Made by a program: the position numbers and the translations under genes. From Dipetalonema caudispina (lineage: Eukaryota; Nematoda; Chromadorea; Rhabditida; Onchocercidae), in contig JABVXV010000041.1 in assembly GCA_013365325.1 (NCBI GenBank), positions 298,303 to 362,302 on the forward strand: DNA of 64,000 bases, written 5' to 3'. Shown here in pieces: positions 1-12,060 of the stretch (positions are counted from its first letter, which is position 1; each line of letters begins with the position of its first letter). Below the pieces are notes generated by a model. That model was not told the DNA's origin, searched no databases, and was given only the letters and a program-made list of their open reading frames with translations.

Positions 1-3000
1 GAAGATGTTTTTTTATGTTTTTTAAAATTGTCTTCTAACAACCTTAAAAATTCAGCTATTTAATTCGTTCGTTAGCACGGTTCAACAAATGAGCATTCAT
101 TATCAATAGAAGGAAAGCATTGAATAATGCCTCAGATCAGAAAAATGAAATAAATGGGAAGAAAAAGCATATCTTAAAGTCCTCGTTGAACAGTAGATGT
201 ACAATGTCAAGCGAGTAATATCAATCACAGAAGACAAATAGTTTAGCTAATTAATGAAATCAATGGAGTGGCCGAGAGTTCGCATCTTAAGCTATTTTCA
301 AAAGAATCACTTCATAATGATTCACACTAACATCAAGAGTACATTGTACTGACCTTAAAGTACTGATCCCATAAAATATGCAAATTAAATGAATGCAAAG
401 ACGAAGTAATTAGAATAACTCTACACAGGCCAACAATGCATTAAGGACTACGACACAATTCTCTCTTACTATGACTACCTTTCCAATCTTATTTTCTTTT
501 AATTTCGGTCTTTATTGAAGCGTGAAGAGTAGTTATAAATGAAAGAGGTAATTTTGTGATTTGCAAAATAATTGTCACTATGTTTTCCAATTTCAGCATG
601 CTATTTGTCATACGTTGACCATACCAGATCATACCACTAGTGGCTACTCTGGTCATTTTGGTCATAACTACTCCAACTCTATCACTATTTTAGATACCCT
701 CTCTTCTTACCAATCACTCCCTCTTCCTATTCCGCTCTATCCACCACTTCCGAATGTTGCCATTTATCATCTTTTTAATTAAAGCTTTTTCTGTCACTCT
801 CTCTTGCCTGTAAATTTTTCCATCTCTCCAAAACGTTATATTTCGCAAACAATAACACTTCTCGTTTCTCTCCACTCTTCACTATATTTTCTCTCCCGTA
901 CAACTCTCATTCAACCAGTACAGTATTACACGCTCACGTTGGGGATGGTGAAAATCGGTATCCCTTCTTCCATTCATCTTTTTGTAGAGGCAAAAATACT
1001 GTGGCTTTGTCACTTTTGAGATAGTTCCTGCCTTGTATGAGATGACACTCTCCCCAAATTGTCTAATAAAGTAACTTCGAGAATCTCAACCCCCCTAGGA
1101 ATATCCGACAAAGCTCATGTCACACTGAACATGCTATTAACGTAGCTTCCATGAAAATTCATTGTGAAAAAATTGTAATGGTTAACAATGTGAATAAACG
1201 TATTATTGAACGTTGAGGGTCACCAGAGCTGTCCTTTCAAATAACATTTCCGTTGGCAATGATATAATTGCAAATGGGACATAACCCAGAATAACTTTCA
1301 GTAGATTTTAAAACGTCAACGTGAAACTTTTCGTTTAAGTTATTAGTGATTGAAATAATGAACTATTGTGTGGAAAATGATGAATCTGGAATATTAGTAA
1401 TAGAAATGATAGTGGCGTTATGGCGACTGTAAATCAGTGGGACGAAGCCAGACAGAAAACAGGCCATCCATTCTTAGATCCTATTTATTTTAAAGATTTG
1501 CTGGTTGAAAAATGTCTTTGCAAAAATCGATTATTCCAGTTGTATCTGTCTTCCATCACATTACTAACTATTCATGATCATTTGTTCAGCAACGTCCACT
1601 GTCACCCATATTGGTTCACATATCCCATTTCTTGATTTGTTATTACAAAAAAAAGTTAGACAGGGAATAATATGGAAAATAAGCTGCAATATGAACAAAC
1701 AAAAGGAAATACTTCATAGGACAAAACAAAAATGAATGATTTTGACCGGTAGACAGGTTTTCTGTTTTTCTTTATAATCATTTCCCTGCCTGAAATTGGC
1801 TACCAAATTAGTCCTACTATATTCTGTGATACAGATCAAACTTTTAAAATTTTTTCGAATTTCAAACATTTCGAGATGATTGTATATTTGCTACGTAAAA
1901 ACTATTCCTTCTCATTTTGTCCTGTCACGATAATGAAAGAAAAAAGTAAATTTCGATTTTTTTTTCTTCATTTTTTCTTGGATATTTAATAACAGCGTTT
2001 TCTAAGCGTAAAACTTTAAGTCTTTTAACTGATCTAATAAAGGTAAGAATGAAAATAATGACCATATCAGGCAGTGTAATAAACAAGCAAAGGAAACAGT
2101 GCTTATCGATTTCTTCCAAAAATTTGATGAGCAGTAAAAAAGATAAAGAAAACAAAAAAGAAAAAAAGGAATGCGTGATTCCCTGAAGTCATAAATTGGG
2201 AATGAATTATCTTACGACAGCTCCACATATTTTTTTTATGTCACTCATCCTCATCATAAAATGGAATTGTATAAAGAACAGAAAGGGATTACGGCTGTAG
2301 AAAGAATATTGTAAAGTCAGCGATATCCAAACTTGTGAATGAACAGGATGGAATGGATATTTCCGGGTATACGATTATGTACCGTATTGAAAAATGAACC
2401 CGTAACATTTGCACGAATTCTTGATAAGTAGAATTTTCTTAATTCAATCTTAAAGGAATATGATAACAATCCAAATAGCGGGAAAACGACTCCCTCAGTT
2501 CACAAAATGAACTCAACAATATCAGCAGGAGAAAGAGGAGAAATGGTGATATGATATAAACATGAGATAACAGCGTGATATATAGAGACACGTATCTACT
2601 GAATGACTTGGTACTTATTGTGGTATCGACAGTTACTTACATTGTTGCGAGAGTGTGGCGAAAGTTGCTATCGAAAATTGGCAAAAATCGCAGGAGGAAT
2701 TATAAGATAACAGCTACTTCTTTCGCCACTGTTTCGCCTAACTTTTTGTTGCATTTAATTAAGTTTCAAACTTTATGTTTATGAGAATAAACTAAGAAAA
2801 AAGCGACGTGTATGAAAACAAGCCTGTTGCTTATTTCAGTGAAACATTGATAGCAATCTTTTGAACAGAACCGGAACTCTTCATGATATCACAGCAATTG
2901 CAGCAATTTTTTTGATAAAAGCTAACACATTGAAACAAGAATAAAATGTTGCTCGCAAATGTTAATTTCCTTAATTACAACGGGAGTGTCATTTCTGGTC

Positions 3001-3969
3001 AAGTAGAAATAATTTGAATAATTTGCTCAGAGATGCAGTAATTTTCATATAAAGTAACTATTTGACTTGAGACGGTATAAAATTTGTATGAAATAAGTCA
3101 GGAAAGAAAATCTCAAAAAAATAGGTGTGGTATGGGTAATAAATAGGTGAGTGGTTGTTGCAATGAACAACCTTCGTCAACTGCTCAACAGTGTATCGGC
3201 AATAGTACGCTTGAAAATTGTTTCGAGTTTTATGTCGTGAGCATTTTTACCATTAAGTAGATACATTAATCAATCTTAGAAACTGCTCTTTGAAGTAGGA
3301 CGAATGACTTTATCTGCCAGTTTACATATTTCGTGTCATTCGGCAAAAAAGATCATTAGTATGAGCGGGTTATGAATCAATTATTAGTAGTTAATTTAGC
3401 AAATTAGAATTCTTAAGATCGAAAAGTCCACGCTTTAAGTATTAAAACCCAAGCAATAACTTTTCGGTCCTCTATTCTTGCATTAATAATTACTGCATTA
3501 ATCCTTTGAACTACTTTAGAAGAAACTGTGGACAGGATTCATCCAAAGATTTTGTAAATCAATATTTTCACACCAAACTAATCAAACTGCATAATAATTC
3601 AGAATACAATCTCTCTCGTTTGTGGCATTGTAACGCAGATGTATATCGGATACATGAAATATTGCTGCTTAACTATTTGCTCTAATCCATTCAGCGATAA
3701 CCTGCAGATGGAATAAATATGTATGTATCTTTTTATATACAACTTCACATTTCAGGATGCAAAATCAGTTAGTTGTTTTTCTTCTAACTAAGATTAATTT
3801 CGATATGAAACAGTAAAGTTATTAGAACAACATATCAGAAATTCCCTCATTATGCCATTCTTTTTTTTTACCTTTTCATTTCTACCACATACACTCACTG
3901 TTACATCCAGAAAATACGAAAATTTCAGCATGTTAAAAAAGATTGGATTATTACAGGAAAATAAGACCG
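1..3969. other. Intergenic, no gene recognised
   Basis: No open frame in this stretch resembles a family I know, and I could not build a chain of exons with consistent phase. The stretch around 590-780 is C/T-rich and low in complexity, so its open frame is not persuasive. A short inverted repeat (TGGCGAAAG at about 2655 and its complement at about 2719) is the only local structure I noticed. Confidence 0.5.
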
Positions 3970-6460
3970 CTATGCATAACAACGAATTATTTCTTCAACG
4001 GATTTACGCTTGAGATCAGGCACGATAGCGTTTTTGGCTGGAAATCCAACCGGTAAAAGGAGAAAGACCTCCTCGTCCGGTGGCCTTTTCAGATGTTTTC
4101 GAATTTGTTCACCGCCATATAATGGGTACGTGATTGAAGTAGCTAACCCCGCATCCTGGAAATTATTTTTGGCTTTCCTAAAAAAATTCAACAATCAAAA
4201 TCATTATTAGAACCAAATTAAATGAGTGGCCTGGCAGATGTTTAATAATTTAGCATGGAATCTTCAAAAGATGATTAAGAGTAAGGAATGAGTAGATAGA
4301 TGAGATCGACTACATTAAAGTAAATTTGTTTATATAGAGATTAAGGAGTGACCTGAAGTGCTGCGATTAAAATGCCAACCGTTATACCGACACTTATTTG
4401 ATTGTAATGCATTGAAGTTAATTCATTTGAATCATTGATCAAATGAGCCTGAAGTTTAATTAGTTAGATAAGTTGATTAAGGTATCTAATAACCTTGCAA
4501 AAATCGATCAAGTTTAGTTATTCGATAATTCAAAGCAGCTAAAAAAGTAAAATACATGAGATTAAATTCCCTACTAGCAATAAGCAACACAAAATTTGGA
4601 TATAATTTAATTTCTTAAAATTTTGTTCTGAAAGACATTGAAATTCAAAATTTCTTTGCACTCTATTTCCAAGGCACTTTTACCATGTTATCTTAGCTGG
4701 TAGTCGAATTAGCTTTACCAACACTTCTTGACATGAGAATTGATATCAAGTGCATTAACATTATGCTTTCAAATAAAGCGAAACAAATTAACTGCAAATT
4801 CTACTTGTTTCATGACCACAATGAGATGAGGAGCTTCAGTAAGATATGGTTTGGACCATATAACTTTCAGTTCTGCTATATCCAACACCCAATCAGCACC
4901 CATCCTGAACAAAAACACTCTTAGCATGAATATAAATCCGGTTATTAATAACTCAGACTGAAAACCGGATGCTATTTTCGATCATATATGGAGTCAGATG
5001 CCTTCATTAGAATGATTACACGGATTTTTGCTGTCCAAATATATCGACGTTGTACAGAAAGAAATTTTTGATTTCTGATTACTTAAATTTATGGGATCCA
5101 TTAAATTTTCCTGTTAATTTTTGTCATAGACTCAGAATTAATAATCTATTCTGTGGCAAAATTTGAAAATTAAGCAAATTCATAGTTTTTAGAAACTTTT
5201 TGCTATATGTGCTTCGTTCTTCTTCCTCAACAATCTTTCTTATCGTAGCTTTCAGTCCATAACTACTGACTACGCAAAACATCCATGGTTGCAAATTGCC
5301 TGCGCTCGGTGCTGTACCTAAAAAATTCTCTTAGTAGAACGGATTTAGCCAGATACTGCCGAATTTTTTGAATTTCATTTTGAAATTTCAATCACTCCAT
5401 TACAGAAATCAACTGTTCTTTGGCATTTTTATCTACATATTAGTTGTCTCTGTGATATTTCGAAAAGTGATAAATTTCAATTTCGATGGTTTATCGTACC
5501 TGCTGATTTGATAATATTTTGAATCAGTTTCGAAGGTACTGGCCGAGGGCTAAATTCTTGAACACATCGCCGCATCTTCATGTTCTCGTAGAACAGCTGA
5601 GACCTTAGGTTTACTTTTAAATTGAAATTTTAAGGCTTCAGTGGAATATCCTCAGGTTTAGTTGTAGAGTTAGAACTCGTAAGCTATTAATGAAAAAATC
5701 GTAGTAGAAGAGATGCAAGATAGACAAAGCATTAGAAATATGTTTCATGATATTCGGTCTGAATAACTCATCTTACCTACAGTTGCGTAGTGTCGTCATA
5801 AAATAAGGCGTTTTCCGATTTCAAACGAGGAAACTGATTGAAGTTAAGGAAGATGAGTTTAATTAGTTAGCAAATCAAGCGGATTAGTTTGACGACTTCT
5901 GACGAAATGCATCTCTTTCATGAGGTTCAACTATGATGAAGTTGTATTAATACTAAGGAATATTTAAAATACTTCCAATAGGCAAACTAAACTACCTCAG
6001 CAAAGCCTCATCATCATGCAGACATAAACGATGATATGGCACTTTCTTGACACCGAAGACCTCTCGATAGTTCACGACACTTTCAATAACATCGCCTATC
6101 TATCAAAATTAAATTTTATGTCTGAAAATTTATTAGCAACAGGAAATAGTACATAATTTCTTCACCTAAAATATTAATGCTTACTGAGAACATAATTATA
6201 ATTTTAAAAATTTGATAACGATATTGATATCAGTATATATTAAAAGCTGACACCTGTTTGTCAGTCATTTCTGTTTGCGGAATGAATTTCCGTTCCGGTT
6301 GCTTTTTAGTCATACTTCGCTTCCTAGTTTTAGCTTTTCGAAACAGTGATACAAGTTGGGTGACGACAAATGCAACCACAAATGTTAAACAAAGCACGTT
6401 GGTGCATGCATGTACAACATCCCATCGCCAGTTACTTTCCGTCAACATCTGCAATGTCAT
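3970..6460 (-). CDS. sup-18: Iodotyrosine deiodinase-like nitroreductase (SUP-18 orthologue)
   Basis: Seven exons join in phase: 6460-6254, 6099-5996, 5603-5500, 5317-5197, 4904-4805, 4448-4353, 4155-3970, giving 305 residues. Exon 1 encodes a hydrophobic membrane anchor (about residues 21-40). The rest is a flavin-dependent nitroreductase fold: the GTAPSAGNLQPW segment matches the FMN-loop region of iodotyrosine deiodinase, and the end (LLLPVGFPAKNAIVPDLKRK) is diagnostic. The Glu, Tyr and Lys that bind the iodotyrosine zwitterion in mammalian enzymes (Glu157, Tyr161, Lys182 in mouse) are present with the same spacing. In C. elegans, SUP-18 is a membrane protein that activates the muscle two-pore potassium channel SUP-9. 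A splice acceptor (TTGCAG) directly precedes Met5 at 6448, so trans-splicing there would give a protein four residues shorter. The gene stands alone, with long flanks. Confidence 0.93.
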
Positions 6461-8363
6461 GAGAAAGTTTACTGTGGTTAATTCAAACCCAAAATGTTGA
6501 CTGATAACCTCTCACCTATGAATTTTGTCGAACTTATGGGATTGTATGCAAGGAATTGAAAAGATAATTTTGAGGGATTATACTATTGCTCAACTTCAGT
6601 GATCTAGGATTTGATACATATGCTATCTTTATTCCTTGATCTCTATTAATATTTATTAAATTGTAAATAGTTATAAAATTGGAAAAAAAAGTGTATGCTC
6701 AAGCAAATGAACTAAGCCCAATTTCGTCTTCATTGTAACCCTTGAACGACTTATCAATGAAAACGATAACTGTCTACCTAGGATGGTCAACAAGATTTTG
6801 TACTTTCGAAAAAAAAAATATGAGTGCTTGAATTTATCCCAATATCAATATGTGTTTAGAGGGATTCAATGGCATTTGATGATATGTACGAGAATAACTG
6901 AAAGTTGTAAAAATTCACATACTCCATTTTTATGATCAAATCTGGGAAGGAGCGTGTGTAAAACATGAACTTCAAAAAAAGATGTTCAATTGACAGATAG
7001 AAGAATATAAGTGAAGATGATGACGAAGAAGTGTCTCGGTTTGTAATATGACCGTCAATGTTTAAAATTTGAAGAAAAAAAAACAGCTTCATTGAAATAA
7101 GTTTTAGTGAACAATAAAAACAACAAGCAGAACATCTGTACTGGAAAGAAATTTGTTTTGCAGGGATATTATTTTGAAAAAATTTTATTTTGCCCTAAAT
7201 TTCAACAGAAAATTTATAAAAATTAAACCAAAACAGAAAAATAAATTATGCTTTCGAAGCATACTGCATTGCTTTATTACTCCACTACGCAAATTACAGA
7301 CAACCACTTGCTGTTGGACATGTGAATTATTAAAGCGACCAAACTGCCTATGCATTTAGTATAGTGAAACTGCAGGAGATAGTCTCCACGCCGGATATAA
7401 TTTATCTTCTCGAACGAAGATGGATCTTAGTATCAGCTGTTTAGTCACTTAGGTTAGTGCATTTGCTAACTGGACTTCTCGTGGTGTAGATCAGGTCTTA
7501 ATAAACTATTATATGTAGTACTGATCTCGTTGGTTGAAGATTTCATGATGTATGCTACGCTATATTTGATGGCTCCTCAGATGCCGCCAGTTCTACGTCG
7601 TTCAAGGTAAATTAGATTTAATGTAATATACATGCAAACTAGGAAGTTCTAATTTAATTTAAAAAACTATTTTTGCAAGAAAATCCTTCTCACATTTTAT
7701 TAAATCATTTAATTTCTCATATTTAAGAAGTGGAAAGCAAAAGAGGAGATAAGGATGAAATATTAATAGAATGAATATGTCTTGCGCAGTAAATTCCTCT
7801 CCACCGCGTTAAAGTTAAAATAAATAAGTAGTGATTAAATAAGCAAATTCTGCATATCATATCCTTGAATGGGAAAAAAAAAGGAGGAAAGACAAATTAA
7901 ACCCTTTGATAACAACATTGTTATCTTGCTCAAGTTGATTAATAAGGTTAGCAAAGAATTGAATGATGACAATATATCACCGTATCAGTGATATGGTTTG
8001 TAGTCCTTATTTTAAAATGAAAAGTTTTAAAACAAGATGTTAGAATGGATTTGATCATTTACTTTGAAAGTGGTCGTTTCAAAATGATTTCAAATAATTT
8101 CACTGTTTCTATCCAACAGTTCCTTTAATGTTCCCTTGGTTTTCAAAAGGAGTTACATTAAACCTGAATTCAAGCAATGCTTCTTTTACCAAAGTTTGAG
8201 TAACTATTTGAACAATGGAAGCATAAGGGTCTGGTCTACATGAAATGTTCAAATTTCAGAGTTCTTCAAAAAGACAATAAAATTGTAAACAACCATTAAC
8301 CTATGACCTAAAAGACATTTACTCAAGAGCATTCGCAACCTTCACTGATCGGTGATAATAAGA

Positions 8364-8380
8364 AGAGAGAGAGAGAGAGA
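8364..8380. repeat. (GA)n microsatellite
   Basis: About eight GA units in a row, upstream of dnj-14. GA/CT tracts are common in nematode promoters, but no function can be inferred here. Confidence 0.85.
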
Positions 8381-8681
8381 TGGAAGGAGAATAGGGCAAG
8401 TTGAAGTTGACGAACCGTAGTTGTTTTCAAGGAGAAAGACATGTGGGATGTGCACGCTTAAGCTTTAAACATCACCGCCCGCATATTTATTTGTGCGCAG
8501 TAATAAACTGCACATTGTAATAGTGTACGGCACATCGCCGCTTCCTCTATTCGCACCTGTTCGCATAACTTTAAGCAAAAACTAAAGAATGAAAGGGGAA
8601 CTCTTCCCGAGAAAACAGTTTTTATTCCTAACTGTCTAAGCGAATGTATCTCTTTTCCCTTTCTTAGCTTCCATTTCTTTA

Positions 8682-8738
8682 TCTCTCTCCCTCTCTCTCT
8701 CTCTCTCTTTCCTCCTCTTCCTCACCTTCTCTCTCTAA
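8682..8738. repeat. CT-rich microsatellite tract
   Basis: An interrupted run of CT units and short C/T-rich stretches, about 300 bp from the GA tract and of complementary composition, so the two could in principle pair. Upstream of dnj-14. Confidence 0.8.
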
Positions 8739-10708
8739 TTTTGATGAAAAAATTGTATGAAATCATTAAAATAAGATTTCGTTTATTTAGGTCCCATTTC
8801 TAGGTTCTCTTCTAAATGCTCCATATCCCTTCTCTCATACTCCTATCAAAGGTGAAATAAATTGTATTAGTTTTAAATGATATCATATCATTTCTATCAA
8901 TCGATTGTCGAAAATCATTTTAACCTTGTTGAATGCCAGGCAATGAAACGTTCTATGTTAAACATCCTTAATTTTCTTCAAAAATTTCTTCATTAAAAAA
9001 TATTAAAATAGATTGATTTTTGAATTTGCTGCATTAATTTATGATAATTTTTGAGGATTTTGGCTATATTTCGATGTGTATTCACTATTCGTTTTACTTC
9101 ATTTTCTTCATAATAATGAATTTCAACAAATTACATAAAGATCCTGCATTGATCTATCAATACAAATGAATCCTTATCAACGCTGTCCACTTCTTGCAAT
9201 CCCTCTTTTTATCAGTTAATTATCATTTTCAAATCTCACAATTTGTTAACAGAGAAAAGTGGATGAAACGATAGCATAATGATTCACTGTTTCTATTTCT
9301 TGTGTAAAAAGGGTCCATTTTGGGTAACTTTCAATGCTTTTGTTCGGGTGTGCTATGGTAGTTTTTTTTTTTTCCTTTTTAATTTTATTGGATTGAACTT
9401 TGGTCAATGTATAAAGCCTGCTGAACTGAATATCTTTCTTGTCCTAGCAGGAGAGTGATAATGATAGAAATGTCCTAGAAGCTTTCTTCAATCAAGATGA
9501 GCGAACGCCTGATAAATTGACCTATCGTTAATTAGTAGGCAGATTAAATGGAAAGTGTAGTAGCTTGATGGGTCTGATGAGTATATTTAAGCCAACTTAG
9601 CAGCAAATTTAATTATCCAAAGTAAAGATTGCCTTGAAAAATGCAAAAGCTAAAAGTGTGGAAGGGCCTCGTTACATAATGATACTATGGAAGAAGGCTT
9701 ATCTTAGGAATAAGTAAAACATCCTATTTAGAGAATTTAGACATGTCAAGGATTCTGAGCTTCCTGAAACCTTATGTTGGATTTCTTCATGTTAATTAAA
9801 ACTTATTGGATGAAAATCAAAACAACCAGTGAGGACGGACTACTTCAGGGTAGAAAAAATAAATAAAAAGAAATTAAAATTCAATTCTTCTGAGGAATTA
9901 TTCAGGGATATAAGTAAAATGTGAAATATCTAAACTTTATCGAAATCTGCAACAACTTTAAGAAGTTAATAAATAACTCTTTTCTCCTTACCCATGCACA
10001 AAACTAGTTTCATCCATCGCTGATTTCCATCGATTTCACCACTTTACGGTAGGTTGATGAATTGTCTTTCTTCACTTTATTTATGATCAGTTTTATTTTA
10101 TTTTTATATCACTTCTCTTCTACAGTCAACATTCACCGATGATTTTTGCCAAATTATTTTGTGGAATTTCTGAACTTGAATTTGATTTCAACTTAGCTAA
10201 ATTAAAGGAATATAACTCATTTAATTAAGTCAAGTATATCAAAGAGAAAAGAAAAGTATAGAGACAAATATCCATATACATCCTTAATACCTGTCACCGC
10301 AACGGTGTCTCAACGTAACGGAGCCGCATTTTTTTGTAGTCATGAGTGGATAATAGTTGGTTGTTTTCATACTTTTTTTTGGTGTTGTCATATGTGTCAC
10401 CTTTGTAGGTTGGTACTGTGATGGGTTGGTGTAACTTCGTCTGGTAGTGCTGTCATATCCCATTTAATGGAAGAAGTTCATAATGCCATCTCTTAGCTTA
10501 TTTTCTCTGCCCCATTCATCGGTCAAGCTATCAGCATTCTATAGCTCTGTTATGCTTGTTCATTCCATTAAAATTATTTCACTCTCACATAGATTTATAA
10601 CCAATTCGAACTAATACAGGATGGCATAAGTTTGCGTGTCCGAGCTCCTCTACTTACTTAAGATGTGTAAATATTGTAAATGACGTAGTTATTTACGGTT
10701 ATTTATAG

Positions 10709-10713
10709 CAGAG
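10709..10713 (+). other. Likely trans-splice acceptor and 5-nt leader of dnj-14
   Basis: The sequence reads TTTATAG|CAGAG directly before the dnj-14 ATG, leaving a 5-nt untranslated leader after the AG at 10707-10708. No coding exon fits upstream in phase. This is the usual arrangement of a spliced-leader acceptor in nematodes, though a cis-spliced non-coding first exon would look the same. Confidence 0.55.
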
Positions 10714-12060
10714 ATGGTAGCCTTATCAGACTTGGGCGAATTTGGCCCGCAAGAAGGCGGAAGGTCCAATTCAAAACAGAGGAAGTAAGTATGTCAGATT
10801 TCTTTTTAAAATATAATAATTTGAATCAATTTGTTCTAAAACCCTGCAATATATGCTAATCACATTGATTCCAGAACGAAAGGACCTAACTTATATGAAA
10901 TTTTGGGTATTGCAAAGGATGCTTCGGATGATGATATCAAGCGCGCTTACAGGAAACTAGCTTTGAAGTACCATCCTGACAAAAATTTGGAGAATGATCC
11001 GGAAAAAACCGAACGCGTTGGTTTTGGCTATTTTGACTTGACTTCACTTTGAATGCAGTAACTATGACAAACAAAATATTCAACCGTTTTGAATTTAACT
11101 TGATGTAATGTTTACAGGTGATTGTCAAAGCACAACAAAAAAAAAAAGCTATATTTTCGGGATGAATTCTCGGAAATTCTAATTAATTTCTGTTACCTTT
11201 CAGTTTAAAGAAATCAATCATGCACATGCTGTGCTTTCGGTACCAACAAGACGTAAAGTGTATGATGAATATGGAGACATGGGTTTGAAGCTGATGGAAC
11301 AGTTTGGTGATGACGGTGCTATGATCGGTTTAGCTTTCAAGCCCTGGTTTAAGGTTGGGATTATTACAAAAAAGAGTGAGATGTCTGTAGTTATTAGCGT
11401 TTATTTTCACACAGGAATAAGGCGCTTATCGAGAAGCCATAATTAGAATGATAAAGCCGTATGTTAACAGGTAATGATTTGTTGTGTCTTTTGCAGTGGG
11501 CGTTCATCATTTGTGGACTTTCGACATGTTGCTGCTTCTTTTTTTGTTGTGGCTGCATGTTTTGTTGCAATTGTTGTTGCAACTTCTGCTGTGGCAAATA
11601 TAAACCAAAAGGATTTGATGAGGTCTGTTATTGTTTCTGTATTTTGAAATATTGTCATGGATTGCACCAAGAATTTATTGTCGAAGTATCATACTTGAAC
11701 TAATAGTGAACTTCTAATCATCCAGGAAGGGGATGTCGAAGAAAGTGATGCAGAACAGGGAACAAATGGAAGTGCCTCAGTAATTGTTGATCAGCCAGAA
11801 GAATCAAATATGTTGCCGAAAAATGTAATTTACTTGCATCTTCACTCTAAACTTCTCGGATTAAGAGAAATGATGTCGGTTTTACTCTTATATCCATGTG
11901 CGGTGCTTTTATTATTCCTTTGTATTAGGTCTACATCCATTTTCAGACTAAGGACGATGAAAATCGAAAAACTGCTGAAAACTCAAATGAGAAATTGCGT
12001 GACCACCCTACAACATATCCAGTAAGTCACACAAATGGTGAAACTGGTCCCGAAAATTGA
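10714..12060 (+). CDS. dnj-14: Cysteine-string protein, DnaJ C5 type (DNJ-14)
   Basis: Six exons (10714-10784, 10875-11016, 11204-11353, 11497-11622, 11726-11824, 11947-12060) give 233 residues. Residues 29-92 form a J domain with the HPD motif at 57-59, which stimulates Hsc70 ATPase activity. A short linker leads to a cysteine string at about 122-155 with 14 cysteines, the palmitoylated segment that anchors the protein to synaptic vesicles. The tail is acidic and low in complexity, as in other CSPs. CSP together with Hsc70 keeps SNARE proteins and other presynaptic clients folded; in C. elegans loss of dnj-14 causes neurodegeneration. The start is the first ATG after a probable splice acceptor. 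The gene converges on cho-1. Confidence 0.96.

Larger units (their letters stand above)
6461..10713. other. Intergenic between sup-18 and dnj-14
   Basis: The two flanking genes diverge, so this 4.2-kb stretch should hold both promoters. I see no convincing exons. It contains a GA microsatellite near 8364-8380 and a C/T-rich tract near 8682-8738, listed separately. No promoter elements could be assigned by eye. Confidence 0.5.

Noticed and set aside
561..1019. Two plus-strand open frames near the window start
   Set aside because: Pyrimidine-rich, low-complexity sequence with no family resemblance and no consistent splice sites.
2395..2420. ACCCGTA match to the seed of the miR-51/miR-100 family
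   Set aside because: Flanking sequence pairs over only about five bases, so no miRNA precursor hairpin forms; a seven-base match is expected by chance.
2650..2730. Short inverted repeat with TGGCGAAAG arms
   Set aside because: Nine-base arms with a loop of about 55 bases are expected by chance in a window of this size, and nothing nearby gives it a role.
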